Positions 36,601 to 45,950 are shown, counted from the first letter of the stretch. The stretch is DNA of 64,000 nucleotides from Oscillatoria acuminata PCC 6304 (GCF_000317105.1 NC_019693.1:7358501-7422500), one strand, 5' to 3'. Numbers and translations: made by a program. Notes: generated by a model not told the origin, from the sequence alone.

Positions 36601-38244
36601 GACTACCAAACCACCCTGGATAGTCTGGCTCATCTCACGGTTCCCAGTATAGCGGACTGGTGTGCGATCGATGTAGTGGAAAAAGATGGCACGATTGAGC
36701 GGTTGGCGGTAGCTCACACTGACCCGGCTAAAGAAGAACTCGCCAAAGAACTGTTTCGCCGCTATCCCCCGAAAAAAGAGGCGACAACCGGACAAGCGAA
36801 CGTCTTTCGCACGGGACAATCGGAACTGTATCCTCATATTCCCGACTCGGTGTTAGTGGAGGCGGCATCGGATGCAGAACATTTACGAATTTTGCGCGAG
36901 TTGCGTTTAAATAGCGGAATGTTTGTGCCCCTCAAAGCCCGAGGACGAACCCTGGGGACAATCACATTTATGTTAGAGGTCGGTAGTCGTTGCTACGATC
37001 GCACCGATCTGATGTTAGCCGAAAAGCTGGCTCATCGGGCGGCGATCGCTTTAGATAATGCCCGTCTCTATCGGGAAGCCCAAGATGCCAACCGGCTCAA
37101 AGATGAGTTTCTGGCAACCCTCTCTCACGAGTTGCGAACCCCCCTCAACTGCATTCTGGGATGGTCACAGATTTTACGCAATCGCAGACTGTCTGAGGAA
37201 AAAATGGGATTAGCCCTAGAAACCATTGAACGCAATGCCCGATTACAGTTTCAATTGATCGAGGACCTGCTGGATGTGTCTCGGATCATTACGGGGAAAT
37301 TACGTCTGAATGTCACCTCAGTTTCTCTGAGCAAAGCCATCGAAGAGGCGATCGAGTCGGTTCGTCCTGCTGCGGAGGCGAAACATATTCAACTGAGGAC
37401 TCAACTAGATTTCCATGCCGGTCCTGTTTCTGGCGATCGCGATCGCTTGCAGCAAATTGTCTGGAACTTACTCTCCAATGCCATTAAGTTTACCCCATCG
37501 GAGGGCTGCGTCACGGTGATTTTGGAGCAGTTCCAGACTTCTATACAAATCCGGATTGTGGATACAGGTCAAGGGATTAAACGGGAATTTCTGCCCTATG
37601 TTTTTGATCGCTTCCGGCAGGCGGACAGTTCTAGCACCCGCGCCTATAATGGACTCGGACTCGGACTGGCGATCGTGCGACACCTCACGGAACTCCACGG
37701 GGGGACCGTATCTGCGGATAGTCCTGGATTGGGTAAAGGTGCGATGTTTACCGTGGAACTGCCTCTCATGCCTCGGTGTGAGCTTCCGGAACGAAATGAA
37801 TCTCAGGCTCTTGATGTAGAGCCTCTCCAGGAGTTAAACCCCACGACTTCTCTGGAGGGTGTGAGAGTGCTGGTGGTGGATGATGAAGCCGATGCTCGGG
37901 GTTTACTCACTCTCGTTCTGGAAGAGTGCGGTGCACAGGTTCAGGCAGCAGCCTCGGTCCGCCAAGCCCTGATTGCGATTCCCCAATTTTACCCCCAAGT
38001 GCTGATTTCCGATATTGCGATGCCAGAAGAAGATGGATATACATTAATTTATCAGATTAGAAGGATGGAATTATCGGAAGGGGGATATTTACCCGCAGCG
38101 GCAGTTACGGCTTATGCCCGTTCAGAAGACCGCACCCGCGCCCTCAAAGCGGGATATGATATCCACCTCCCGAAACCTGTGGATACAGCAGAGTTAATCG
38201 CTGTAGTTGAACGCCTTGCAGCGCGATCGCGTCATACCTCCTAA
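33652..38244 (+). CDS. hybrid sensor histidine kinase with multiple PAS, GAF and two receiver domains
   Basis: This 1530-aa cytoplasmic signalling protein reads in order: an N-terminal PAS-like domain (30-160), a first receiver-like domain at about 188-305 (LLVDDNSVRR; ILTDAIAPE), five PAS domains (starting near 337, 452, 577, 717 and 847), GAF (about 970-1140), HisKA with LSHELRTPL near 1154, a HATPase (about 1265-1375, WNLLSNAIKF, GLGLGLAIV) and a C-terminal receiver (about 1404-1525) with VDDEAD and SDIAMPEEDG carrying the likely phospho-Asp. The first receiver departs from consensus and may not be phosphorylated. No transmembrane spans are seen. The signal is unknown. The start may be either of two adjacent ATGs. 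Confidence 0.92.
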   Translation: MMEQQPAKRKIRREQFGWTDIADLDGLNKVRDWSSTALGAMETWHPSWRTAVSLGLASQFPTLLWWGPELVLIYNEAARGWVGDPNHPDFLGQPGREVLNQESWDILCPMLEQVFSLGEGTRAENCRLVFDRPGSEVVGWFNLSHSPIYTEDNQVCGVLTTAIALPTPQEEKILDSLAVREGESAPSARILLVDDNSVRRDYVESQLVRWGYQVKTVGDRTTALDAAQDFSPSAILTDAIAPEIEDLEWVQQLKARVNGKDIPVIRVPLPAMEGESTELTAETDWGPEFLHPSASIHELLNRVSTHLEIAELSQDPELREQPRRNPPAPKEETLTLLESITDGFACFDRQGRYTYINAAGATLLNQRAENLVGQYLWDVFPESVGSSFYRGYHRALSEGRTIGLEADYPPLQKRFEVRFYPYGEGLCAYFREQREGAESATLELHQERDVLAAVVNAIPNLVVILDRQGRIVGFNQACETMTGYCFAEMQGLYIWDRLLVPEEIESVKRVFENLRSTAMPNEYVNAWLTKEGSRRAIAWSNTVLCDAQGEMEYIIATGIDISDRYAAEAALRQSTERFQIAAENTSDLIYEWEIATGRVEWFGNIDEQLGYEAGSFVRTRQTWLDCLHPSDRERVENAIDRHLQTREPFDEEYQIQRADGIYLYWSDRGTALWNEQGQAYKWIGATTDITLRQWAQTEIIKLNRTLKRRVKELQTLLKFIPIGIAISEDPHCEQIRFNSVLAHTLGISSPVLPHFNPLPEATADGFKLYHNGQELAPEEFPMRYAATHQVEVLEFEVDAIHEDGRVIEFLTYAAPILDEEGQTRGTVGAFVDITHRKQIEEALRNSEELYRSLAEALPQMIFLCTCQGKLEYCNPSGLNYMGLSLEQILEQSTLELIHPSDRAEALAQWRNTIATETSYEIEVRLQRWDGLYRWHTLRLNPITGVGDRLLKWLGTATDIDDRKRSQQQERFLATASSVLANSLDYQTTLDSLAHLTVPSIADWCAIDVVEKDGTIERLAVAHTDPAKEELAKELFRRYPPKKEATTGQANVFRTGQSELYPHIPDSVLVEAASDAEHLRILRELRLNSGMFVPLKARGRTLGTITFMLEVGSRCYDRTDLMLAEKLAHRAAIALDNARLYREAQDANRLKDEFLATLSHELRTPLNCILGWSQILRNRRLSEEKMGLALETIERNARLQFQLIEDLLDVSRIITGKLRLNVTSVSLSKAIEEAIESVRPAAEAKHIQLRTQLDFHAGPVSGDRDRLQQIVWNLLSNAIKFTPSEGCVTVILEQFQTSIQIRIVDTGQGIKREFLPYVFDRFRQADSSSTRAYNGLGLGLAIVRHLTELHGGTVSADSPGLGKGAMFTVELPLMPRCELPERNESQALDVEPLQELNPTTSLEGVRVLVVDDEADARGLLTLVLEECGAQVQAAASVRQALIAIPQFYPQVLISDIAMPEEDGYTLIYQIRRMELSEGGYLPAAAVTAYARSEDRTRALKAGYDIHLPKPVDTAELIAVVERLAARSRHTS

Positions 38245-38282
38245 TCCGGGTTAATCCGGGGAGAGGCGATCGCCTTCAAGAG

Positions 38283-40439
38283 TTACCGATAGCAGGCTAA
38301 CCGCTGTTGCACTTGGTTTTGTAGGGTCGGACTTTCTAGCGATCGGACCACTTGCATTGCTAACTCATTTTCTCCCAATTGGCCGTACCGAATGGCAATT
38401 TCTTCATACAAACTCCCCCGATCCATCGGGTCCTCTACTTCGGTGTAACCAAACCAATTCCCCTCCTCATCCCACTGTCCCCCAAATCTCATGACCGTTG
38501 ATTCTTCCCCGGGAACTGTTCGTGCTATATCAAAGGCTTTGCCTAAGGTTTCCCGGGCAACCTCTCGATCTCCCCTGTTCAGATTCTTATCGGCTAGGAC
38601 GAGTAAATTCCTAACTTTTTCCGCCGGGGATTTCAACAACTCTATCACCTGATAGGCTTGAGCAATTTCTCCCTGTTGGGTGAACGTCTCCACCAGCCGA
38701 TCAATGAATGAAGTTTGGAAATGTTCCTCCTTCATGGTGCGGACTAGCTGCAAGGCTAAGTCATAACGTCCACTCTCCAAAAGCCGATTAAATACTGTCT
38801 CCCAGGCATAAGAGTTCTCTTGAACCTGGTTGCTGATTAAGAGGACTTGGGTAAATAACTCTTCAGCCTTAGCCTGTTGTCCAGCTTTGGCATATTCTAC
38901 CGCAAGAGAGGCGAGAGTTTCAAATTTTTGCTCGTTAGTTTCGAGGGATTCAATGGATTTCATCACTCGATTTAAAAGGTCAGTTCCTCGTTCAGTTTGG
39001 CCGAGATTTTGATAGACAAAAGCGACTGCCACTAAGTTAGTCGGTATGATTTCAGCAGCCTTCACGGCTATTTCATCATCCCCTCGGGTTGCGGCTTCTG
39101 TTGCCAAGGCTAACAAAAGAGCCTGTTTTTTTTCTGAATAAGAAATTTGTTGGGCCGCTTGAATCGCCATCTCATACAGTCCCACCCGGGTATAATCTCT
39201 AACCATATCCGGCAGGAGAAATTCTTGTTCATAGGTGTCTGGAATTGTCCTGACGGTTTCTAAAGTTTGTCCGGCAATGGTGGAGGCTTGCTCCCGTTGT
39301 CCTTGGGTGGCATATTCAACCGCAATGGCACTGAGGACTTTAGCTTTGATTTCCGGCATTGTTAGGGAGGCAATTTCCTGCAAAGCTCGGTCCGGATATC
39401 CAGCTTCCGCATACTGGATTAAAATAGGGGAAAGGGCGACCATGCGACCGTTTGGATCCGAGATTAAATTGGCCTGACGCAACGCCTCTGTAAATAAAGG
39501 AATCACGCGATCGGTTTGTCCCTGTTGGGCCGATCGCAACCCAATTTCTGCTAAACTGCGGGCTTTAATTTCCGTGTCACTGACGTGATCCAAAACAATT
39601 TTATGGGCGCGTTCAATGTTACCTTGGGCAGCCAAATCTTTGGCAATTTCTGCAAAAGTCTGACTGCGATAATAAGCCTCAGAAATCGTCCCGGCAATCT
39701 CTAAGGCTTTATCCAGTTGGCCCACTTGACCATAATAAATGGCGAGGGGTTGGAAATCCCAAACTTGATTGTAGGCATCCTCATAGACAATGGATTGGGC
39801 ATGATGAAGCGATCGCCCCAGGATTTGTGAGGCTTGAATGGTATCTTCTAGGGCAATATAGGTTCGAGCAATTTCAGTTAATCCCTTGGTTTTAAAGGCC
39901 GCACCTCGGATGCCCGTTTCTGCTAGAATAGCACGGGCCAGGGTTGCCCGGGCGCGATCGCGCTGTCCACTTTCGCTATACAACCGCGCAATTCCTGCCA
40001 AAGTCCGGGTTTTGCCATAGCTATATTCAGTATCCAAGCTATGACTCACTCCCACTGCTGCATCCAGGACTGACGCCGCCTGAGAACCCTCTCCCTGTTC
40101 CACCAGACGATTAACCAGGGTTTCCAACATCCCCCCTTGTCCCTGAGTGCCATTGACAATTTCAATCAAGGATAGGACTCTATCTCGACTAGGACTGACC
40201 CCTTGCATTGCTTGGAATAGCTCAATCATGTCCTCTGCTGCCCGATCCAGTTTGCCGGATCGGATATTATTTTGAGCGCGATCGCGTAATTGAAACAAGC
40301 GCCCGTCAGTGACTTGATTCTGTTGATCCTGACAAGTCACCCCCTGGGCGATCGCCAACGGTTCCAACAGCTTACAGCCACTCATGAGCACCATCATTCC
40401 TAACCCCAATCCCAAGGTCCCAACGACTGATTTTTTCAT
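38283..40439 (-). CDS. lipoprotein with tetratricopeptide-like repeats
   Basis: The ATG at 40439 (718 aa) gives a clean lipoprotein signal: MKKSVVGTLGLGLGMMVLMSGC with lipobox LMSGC. The longer frame to 40619 overlaps the helicase gene and hides this signal. The mature part is almost wholly helical repeats of about 34-40 aa with AIE-A-G--D-A---A-pattern units (e.g. IAVEYATQGQREQASTIAGQ, EIAIRYGQLGENELAMQVVR), a TPR/Sel1-like solenoid. It probably sits on the outer face of the inner membrane or in the periplasm as a scaffold. It begins 13 bases after the helicase stop. Confidence 0.82.
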   Translation of the reverse strand: MKKSVVGTLGLGLGMMVLMSGCKLLEPLAIAQGVTCQDQQNQVTDGRLFQLRDRAQNNIRSGKLDRAAEDMIELFQAMQGVSPSRDRVLSLIEIVNGTQGQGGMLETLVNRLVEQGEGSQAASVLDAAVGVSHSLDTEYSYGKTRTLAGIARLYSESGQRDRARATLARAILAETGIRGAAFKTKGLTEIARTYIALEDTIQASQILGRSLHHAQSIVYEDAYNQVWDFQPLAIYYGQVGQLDKALEIAGTISEAYYRSQTFAEIAKDLAAQGNIERAHKIVLDHVSDTEIKARSLAEIGLRSAQQGQTDRVIPLFTEALRQANLISDPNGRMVALSPILIQYAEAGYPDRALQEIASLTMPEIKAKVLSAIAVEYATQGQREQASTIAGQTLETVRTIPDTYEQEFLLPDMVRDYTRVGLYEMAIQAAQQISYSEKKQALLLALATEAATRGDDEIAVKAAEIIPTNLVAVAFVYQNLGQTERGTDLLNRVMKSIESLETNEQKFETLASLAVEYAKAGQQAKAEELFTQVLLISNQVQENSYAWETVFNRLLESGRYDLALQLVRTMKEEHFQTSFIDRLVETFTQQGEIAQAYQVIELLKSPAEKVRNLLVLADKNLNRGDREVARETLGKAFDIARTVPGEESTVMRFGGQWDEEGNWFGYTEVEDPMDRGSLYEEIAIRYGQLGENELAMQVVRSLESPTLQNQVQQRLACYR

Positions 40440-40452
40440 AGATTTATCTCGG

Positions 40453-42099
40453 CTAGTTATCGCTTTCTGCGTCTGGTTCAGAAGTATTTTTAGGAAACTC
40501 ATTCTCTGGATAGTCTTGACTCGAAACCTGTTCCGAATGTTCGGAAGATTTGGGTTGTTTCTCCCCCCATTCTGAGGACCGTTCCGCCACTTTTTTCCTC
40601 GATGCTTTACCCACTCCATAAATCGGCGTAGGCGCGGGAGTGGGTGGCGAGGAACCCGGTAGGAGTTCTAACTGCTGGGGTTTTGACCCAGGCAGTTCCC
40701 GTCGGGGTTGAGGGTTTTGGGGCCTGGTTTTGCCAAGGCCGCGCCGCCGTTGAGAGGTTCCTTCCTCTGCTGTATCTTCTGCCACCACTTCATACAAAAC
40801 TGCTCGTTTATTTTTCTGGGTTCCTTTGCGTAAAATTCGACCTAATCGTTGAATATACTCCCTCGTTGAACCCGTTCCCGATAGCAAGATTGCCACTCTC
40901 GCATCTGGCACATCTACCCCTTCATTTAAAACATGAGATGCGATAATTGTTTTATAAATTCCTTCTTTAAATCGGGTCAGGATTTCGTGACGTTCTTTTA
41001 CCGGGGTTTGATGGGTCAAGGCGGGAATTAAAAAGTCCTGAGAAATGCGATAAACCGTAGCATTATCTGCGGTAAAAATCAGGATTCGTTCGGGGGAATG
41101 TTGAGCCAGTAAATCTGCGAGAATCCGCATTTTGCCATCGGTTCCCAGGGCGATTTCCTTGGCTTCCCGGTGTGCTAACATGGCCCGACGTCCCGCCGGC
41201 GATCGCGCTGAAGATTGGACAAAGTGCTGCCATCCTTGAAGACTCCCCAGGGAAATGTGAGATTGCTGTAAAAACTCATTGCGGGTTTTAATCAGGTGAT
41301 CATAGCGATCGCGTTCTAACTGGGAGAGTTTAACTTTAATTTGAACAATTTCATGTTCCGCTAAAGCACCACCGGCTAAATCTTCCGCCGTTTTGCGATA
41401 GACTTCCGGACCGATTAACTGCGTCAAATCCGCGTGTTTGCCATCCGATCGCTCAGGAGTCGCCGTTAACCCCAACCGATAAGGTGCAATGGAATATTCG
41501 GCGATCGCCCGATTAAAATCCGTCGGCAAGTGATGACACTCATCAAACACAATCGACGCATAGCGATTCCCCAACGTCTCCGCATGAATCGCTGCACTGT
41601 CATACGTTGCCACCAAAATCGGACTTTTATCCCGAGAACCGCCCCCCAATAACCCCACCTCCACATCGGGAAACGCTGCTGCCAGATGCGCGTACCACTG
41701 ATGCATCAAATCCAACGTCGGCACCACAATCAGGGTCGTGCGCGGGGTCGCCTGCATCGCCAACTGCGCCAAATAAGTCTTCCCTGCGGCAGTCGGCAAC
41801 ACCACCACTCCCCATCGTCCCGCCTGCTTCCATGCCGTCAGTGCCTCTTCCTGATGTTGATAAGGCGGCATCTCAAAACTCGGGACCAACTCCAGAGGTC
41901 CAAACCCTTTCGCCTCATCAATAAATTCCGTCCCCTCCGCTTTGAGTGCCTCAATCAAGGGACGATAGTCGATCGCACGCACGCGAAACTTTTCCACCCG
42001 TTCATCCCAGGCAGCAAAATCAATCCACCCTTTCCCTCGCGGTGGTGGATGCAGCAACAAAGTTCCCCGGTCAAACGTAATCGTTGGTATGCGGCCCAT
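40453..42099 (-). CDS. XPB/SSL2-like DNA helicase (superfamily 2)
   Basis: This 548-aa protein has the SF2 motifs: Q-like YQHQEEAL, Walker A PTAAGKT (102-108), DECHH (186-190), TATPERSDG, and QRLGRILRKG (motif VI). N-terminal and RecA cores cover about 75-460. The last 90 residues are Pro/Ser/Arg-rich and disordered. The family unwinds DNA with ATP in repair or transcription. The layout matches bacterial XPB-like helicases. It is followed after 13 bases by the lipoprotein gene on the same strand. Confidence 0.9.
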   Translation of the reverse strand: MGRIPTITFDRGTLLLHPPPRGKGWIDFAAWDERVEKFRVRAIDYRPLIEALKAEGTEFIDEAKGFGPLELVPSFEMPPYQHQEEALTAWKQAGRWGVVVLPTAAGKTYLAQLAMQATPRTTLIVVPTLDLMHQWYAHLAAAFPDVEVGLLGGGSRDKSPILVATYDSAAIHAETLGNRYASIVFDECHHLPTDFNRAIAEYSIAPYRLGLTATPERSDGKHADLTQLIGPEVYRKTAEDLAGGALAEHEIVQIKVKLSQLERDRYDHLIKTRNEFLQQSHISLGSLQGWQHFVQSSARSPAGRRAMLAHREAKEIALGTDGKMRILADLLAQHSPERILIFTADNATVYRISQDFLIPALTHQTPVKERHEILTRFKEGIYKTIIASHVLNEGVDVPDARVAILLSGTGSTREYIQRLGRILRKGTQKNKRAVLYEVVAEDTAEEGTSQRRRGLGKTRPQNPQPRRELPGSKPQQLELLPGSSPPTPAPTPIYGVGKASRKKVAERSSEWGEKQPKSSEHSEQVSSQDYPENEFPKNTSEPDAESDN

Positions 42100-42177
42100 C
42101 AGTTTATCAAGTTATCAATCCCTTACCTATTGTACTAGAGTGTCGGTCTCCCCTGAAATTCCCGGAACAAAATTATA

Positions 42178-42205
42178 GATTCACCCCTACATTTAGGGGT
42201 GAATC
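42178..42205. terminator. perfect 12-bp stem, 4-nt loop hairpin
   Basis: GATTCACCCCTA (42178-42189) pairs with TAGGGGTGAATC (42194-42205) around CATT. It lies in the 176-bp gap between the era stop and the helicase start, followed on the minus strand by TATAATTTTG. It is likely a terminator for era. Confidence 0.6.
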
Positions 42206-42275
42206 TGTAATTAGGGATAAGTCCTGCATCAGAACCGGATTTGATGTCAAGGACAACAAATGCTATCTTGATGCT

Positions 42276-43247
42276 TTAGTCTTCTAATTTATACCCCAAT
42301 TCAGCCAAGTGAATGCGAGATTGCCGCCAATTGGGTTGGACTTTGACAAAGATTTCTAAATAAACTTTCCCCTCAATGAGTTTTTGCATTTGTTCTCGGG
42401 CCGCCGACCCGATCGCTTTGAGCATTTGACCTCCTTTGCCGATAATAATTCCTTTTTGAGAGGGACGTTCTACATAAATAGTTGCTAAAATCCGGGTTAA
42501 ATCCTTTGTTTCTTCCATGAGATCCAGGCTAATTGCCACAGAATGCGGCACTTCTTCTCGGGTTAAATAGAGAATTTGCTCCCGAATCAGTTCGCCAATG
42601 ATAAAGCGTTCGGGGCGATCGGTGACTAAATCTGGGGGATAGTAATAAGGGCCGGGTTCTAACCGATCGCCTAGCAAGGTTAATAAATCCGCTAGTCCTT
42701 CCCCAGTGGTGGCAGAGAATCTGGCGACTGGCCACTTGAGATTTTCTGCGAGTTCCTGATAGCTGCGATCGATGACCTCTACATCTCGCGGACGGGATAA
42801 ACTAGACCGTAAGTCGATTTTATTCAAACCTAGAATAACCGGCGTTTTTGTTTGGGTCAGCATTTCCATAATAAAGCGATCGCCACCCCCCGCTTCCACC
42901 GAACCATCCACCATCAACAGCAGGATGTCAACCGAAGAAATGGCCCCGATCGCATTTTTCACCAACACCTTTCCCAATTGATGATGGGGTTTGTGAATCC
43001 CCGGAGTATCCACAAAAATAAATTGCGCCTCAGGGGTTGTTAAAATTCCCCGTAAACGGTTTCGCGTCGTCTGCGCCACCGGGGAAGTAATCGCTATTTT
43101 TTGTCCCACCAGGTGATTCATCAGGGTAGACTTGCCCACATTGGGCCGTCCGATAATCCCGATAAATCCGGATTTAAACCCGGCAGGGGGTTCGGGAATG
43201 ACAGAAAAATCTGAGGGATTCAGGGTCGTACCTCCTAAAAAAATCAA
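42276..43247 (-). CDS. era: GTPase Era
   Basis: Era binds 16S rRNA and aids 30S assembly. This product shows G1 GRPNVGKS (about 33-40), G3 DTPGIHKPHH, G4 NKID, SATTGEG and a C-terminal KH domain with the GKGGQMLK loop, giving a normal length of about 315-323 aa. The start is unusual: the frame opens with TTG at 43247, but a perfect AGGAGGT lies inside it and is followed six bases later by CTG at 43223, not by ATG, GTG or TTG. CTG at 43223 may be the true start. The gene stands alone. Confidence 0.95.
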   Translation of the reverse strand: MIFLGGTTLNPSDFSVIPEPPAGFKSGFIGIIGRPNVGKSTLMNHLVGQKIAITSPVAQTTRNRLRGILTTPEAQFIFVDTPGIHKPHHQLGKVLVKNAIGAISSVDILLLMVDGSVEAGGGDRFIMEMLTQTKTPVILGLNKIDLRSSLSRPRDVEVIDRSYQELAENLKWPVARFSATTGEGLADLLTLLGDRLEPGPYYYPPDLVTDRPERFIIGELIREQILYLTREEVPHSVAISLDLMEETKDLTRILATIYVERPSQKGIIIGKGGQMLKAIGSAAREQMQKLIEGKVYLEIFVKVQPNWRQSRIHLAELGYKLED

Positions 43248-43486
43248 ACAGTTTCTTTCTATTTTAATTCATTTTTAGAAAAGGTTGCCAATTTTTTGGT
43301 AGTTTATGTACAGTTCAACGGGCAATCTCCGGGTTGAGCAGGGAAGCAACCCCAAGCGATCGGGCCAACGGGCTTCATTACTTTTTGCAACCGACTGTTA
43401 AGAATTCGCAATAATCCCTGACAATCCAGAACCCAACTGCTAAAATCCCAAAATCAAAGCCAAAGCCTTATCTGGCAGGAAGTATC

Positions 43487-44161
43487 ATGAATTACTTTTC
43501 AGTCCTGATTAAACTGCTGCAAGACCGCCAATCCTTTCTGGAAGAAATCCACAAAGGCGTAAAGCTCACCAACAAAATCATTGCTCTACTGATATCTAGT
43601 GCCATTTTTTTCGGAATCTATGGGGCAATTATCGGGGCATCTCATAGCTGGATGCAAGTCATTTCTTCATTCTTTAAATTGCCTGCCCTTTATCTGCTGA
43701 CCCTGCTGATATGCTTTCCTACCTTATACATCTTCAGTATTATTTTTGGGTCAAAACGCAGCTTCACCCAGTATTTAACCTTACTGATGACTGCGGAAGC
43801 GATTATGAGCGCTATCCTCTTCGGATTTGCCCCGGTTACCCTATTTTTCCTGATTAGTACCCAAAGTTATGAATTTTTTCTGCTGCTGAATGTAGCTATA
43901 TTAGGAATGGCTGGATTTCTGGGCATCAAATTCTTTTATGAAGGGATGCAGTTACTCGCTGAACCGGAAATAACTGGGCAGGATACGCGAACTAAACTGT
44001 TACAATTTTGGTTATTGCTCTATGCCTTTGTCGGGACCCAAATGGCTTGGACCCTGAGACCTTTTTTTGGATCGTCGGGAGATTTTCAACTGTTTAGAGA
44101 TTTAGAGGGAAACTTTTACGTCAATGTCTTGCAACTAGTGGGGCGCTTATTGGGTTATTAA
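43487..44161 (+). CDS. multi-span membrane protein of unknown function
   Basis: This 224-aa protein has a short cytoplasmic N-terminus (FLEEIHKGVKLTNK) followed by five or six hydrophobic spans (residues about 30-60, 65-90, 95-125, 128-155, 170-190). I recognise a cyanobacterial Yip1-like layout, but cannot name the family with certainty. It is followed 66 bases on by another membrane protein gene on the same strand. Coupled function is possible. Confidence 0.7.
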   Translation: MNYFSVLIKLLQDRQSFLEEIHKGVKLTNKIIALLISSAIFFGIYGAIIGASHSWMQVISSFFKLPALYLLTLLICFPTLYIFSIIFGSKRSFTQYLTLLMTAEAIMSAILFGFAPVTLFFLISTQSYEFFLLLNVAILGMAGFLGIKFFYEGMQLLAEPEITGQDTRTKLLQFWLLLYAFVGTQMAWTLRPFFGSSGDFQLFRDLEGNFYVNVLQLVGRLLGY

Positions 44162-44227
44162 AACAATGGAGATCGCCAGGGACCCACTTTGACAAAATCA
44201 GGAGAGAATAGGAGGATTAAATAGTTT

Positions 44228-44932
44228 ATGCGCCCCGATTTAGAAAATGCCATCGTCACCGAAAGCGAACTAGAGGTAATCGCTGGGGTGGATGTGAACG
44301 ATATTGGGTTAAGTCTCGCCTACCGCCCTGCTTTTCTCCAAAATTTGAACAAACTGATTTCCTTTGCGATCGCCCAATTGTTTATCTTGGTCGTCTTCTT
44401 CATTTTGCTCACGCCACTTGGAATCTTAATGGTTCGCAATTCCGGACTCTCTGGGGAAGAGATGGCGACAACCTTTTATTTTCTAATATTCACCGGAGGA
44501 ATTGCTGGAGTTGCTACTTTTACTGTCAACTGGTATTTATGGAAGCGATCGCAAAAATTCCAGACCTTTTTAACCCTTCTGGATGAAATTCAAAAATATA
44601 ACGAAGTGCTGCGATCGCTTGATATTTTAGATAAAATAGAAGCAGCCGGGGGCGAAATTCAACTCAGCGATCGCCAGGAAGTTATCGAAGCCCTCAGCAT
44701 TACCCGAGAGAGTTTACTCGGCAGCTTGCGAACCGATAGAATCCTCCGAGAAAATCAAGACCTCATCGACCGTCGCTATGAATTATTTGCTAAAATAGAA
44801 AATAATCTAGCCACTTTAAACCACTTAAAAATCAGCGACGAAGCCACCGAATATGGGCGATTACTCAATCAAGCCCTCAAAATTGGCGTCAGTGTTGATC
44901 GCGAAATTCGTCGCCTTCAAAATCGTTCCTGA
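44228..44932 (+). CDS. two-span membrane protein with coiled-coil tail
   Basis: This 234-aa protein has two hydrophobic spans at about 41-68 and 78-100, then a long charged helical tail (LDEIQKYNEVLRSLDILDKIEAAGG, TDRILRENQDLIDRRYELFAKIE) likely to form a coiled coil in the cytoplasm. The family is not recognised. It is probably co-transcribed with the membrane protein upstream. Confidence 0.7.
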   Translation: MRPDLENAIVTESELEVIAGVDVNDIGLSLAYRPAFLQNLNKLISFAIAQLFILVVFFILLTPLGILMVRNSGLSGEEMATTFYFLIFTGGIAGVATFTVNWYLWKRSQKFQTFLTLLDEIQKYNEVLRSLDILDKIEAAGGEIQLSDRQEVIEALSITRESLLGSLRTDRILRENQDLIDRRYELFAKIENNLATLNHLKISDEATEYGRLLNQALKIGVSVDREIRRLQNRS

Positions 44933-45055
44933 AATTAATCAAGCTGCATCCCTATATTCCTAAAAATTGCATCAAATTCTGTTCTTTCTACAAAAAAAGT
45001 AGGGGCAATTCATCAATCGCCCCTCCATCAGATTTATTGAAATTCCCTGACCCCA

Positions 45056-45182
45056 ATTATAGGGAATTCGGTTATCAAAGGTCTATAAAAACCCACACCC
45101 TGAAGGGTGGGGCTACACAGACAAAGCCCGCCTGCGCGGCGTCAAAGCGAAAACTGACTTTTACCAACCGGATTTGGTATTA
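45056..45182. mobile_element. MITE-like repeat, AGCCCGCGCAGGCGGGCTT family, reversed
   Basis: A reversed copy of the family with CCCACACCCTGAAGGGTGGGG and an AGCCCGCCTGCGCGGC palindrome. Its right end, GGATTTGGTATTA, overlaps the stop codon of the Uma2 gene at 45180-45182, so the element end supplies that gene's TAA. Confidence 0.75.
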
Positions 45183-45950
45183 TAGAGATTCTAAATCGAT
45201 GCCCTTCTCCCGGAGTCGGGCTTTAAGCGCCTCCAATTCCGAGAGGGCTTCCTCAGCCCGTTGTGCTTCATTTTCAGCCCGTTGGCGTTCAATTTTAGCC
45301 AGTTCTTCGGGCAACAGAATCAAATTGCCATCGCCATCAAAAAACCTTAACCAAGTTGCTGTTTCTTGTTGCAATGTTCCCTCCCAAGTTCCCAACCAGA
45401 ACCCGAGAGAATTGCACCATAACCAACCGCGATCGTCTTTGGTTAACTCCTCATACCTTTGTCCCTTTAACTGCCATCCCCGCAATGATTCGGGCGCAAA
45501 GGGGTCATAGACAAAATAATCAGGGAGTCTAAATGTCTGTTCATAAAAGTCCTTTTTGCTTCCGAGGTCCTCGCGGGCTGTAGAGGGGGACAGTAACTCT
45601 ATAATCACATTAGGATAGCGTCCTCCTTCGTCCCAAGCGACCCAACCTTGCCGTTCCTTTGTCTCATTAACATTGAGGGCGACAAAGAAATCCGGGCCTT
45701 GAAAATCCCGATTTAGGGCTTGTTCGCTACTAAAATAAACGAACATATTGCCCCCAGTAAAATAGTCTTGCCGCCCCGCAAAGGCTTCATGTACTGCGGC
45801 AATTAGCACATTGATAGCAATGCGGTGACGATTACTTTCCAAGGGTTCTCCATCATCAAAAATTAAATCCGTAGGCGGCATCGGAGGAGTCCACTCATCC
45901 TCCACCCATATCGGAGTTTGTAGTTCTGGGGTGAGTTCAGATTTAGTCAT
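45180..45950 (-). CDS. Uma2-family (DUF820) PD-(D/E)XK nuclease-like protein
   Basis: The ATG at 45950 (256 aa) is preceded by GGTGGGGA; a TTG at 45965 is the alternative. The fold shows the DUF820 pattern: PDFFVALNVNE, then GGRYPNVIIELLSPSTAREDLGSKKDFYEQTFRLPDYFVYDP, with D...E...K typical of PD-(D/E)XK nucleases. A C-terminal Glu/Arg-rich coiled coil (RQRAENEAQRAEEALSELEA) follows. These genes are highly expanded in cyanobacteria; the role is unclear. Its stop codon lies within a repeat element end. Confidence 0.88.
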   Translation of the reverse strand: MTKSELTPELQTPIWVEDEWTPPMPPTDLIFDDGEPLESNRHRIAINVLIAAVHEAFAGRQDYFTGGNMFVYFSSEQALNRDFQGPDFFVALNVNETKERQGWVAWDEGGRYPNVIIELLSPSTAREDLGSKKDFYEQTFRLPDYFVYDPFAPESLRGWQLKGQRYEELTKDDRGWLWCNSLGFWLGTWEGTLQQETATWLRFFDGDGNLILLPEELAKIERQRAENEAQRAEEALSELEALKARLREKGIDLESL

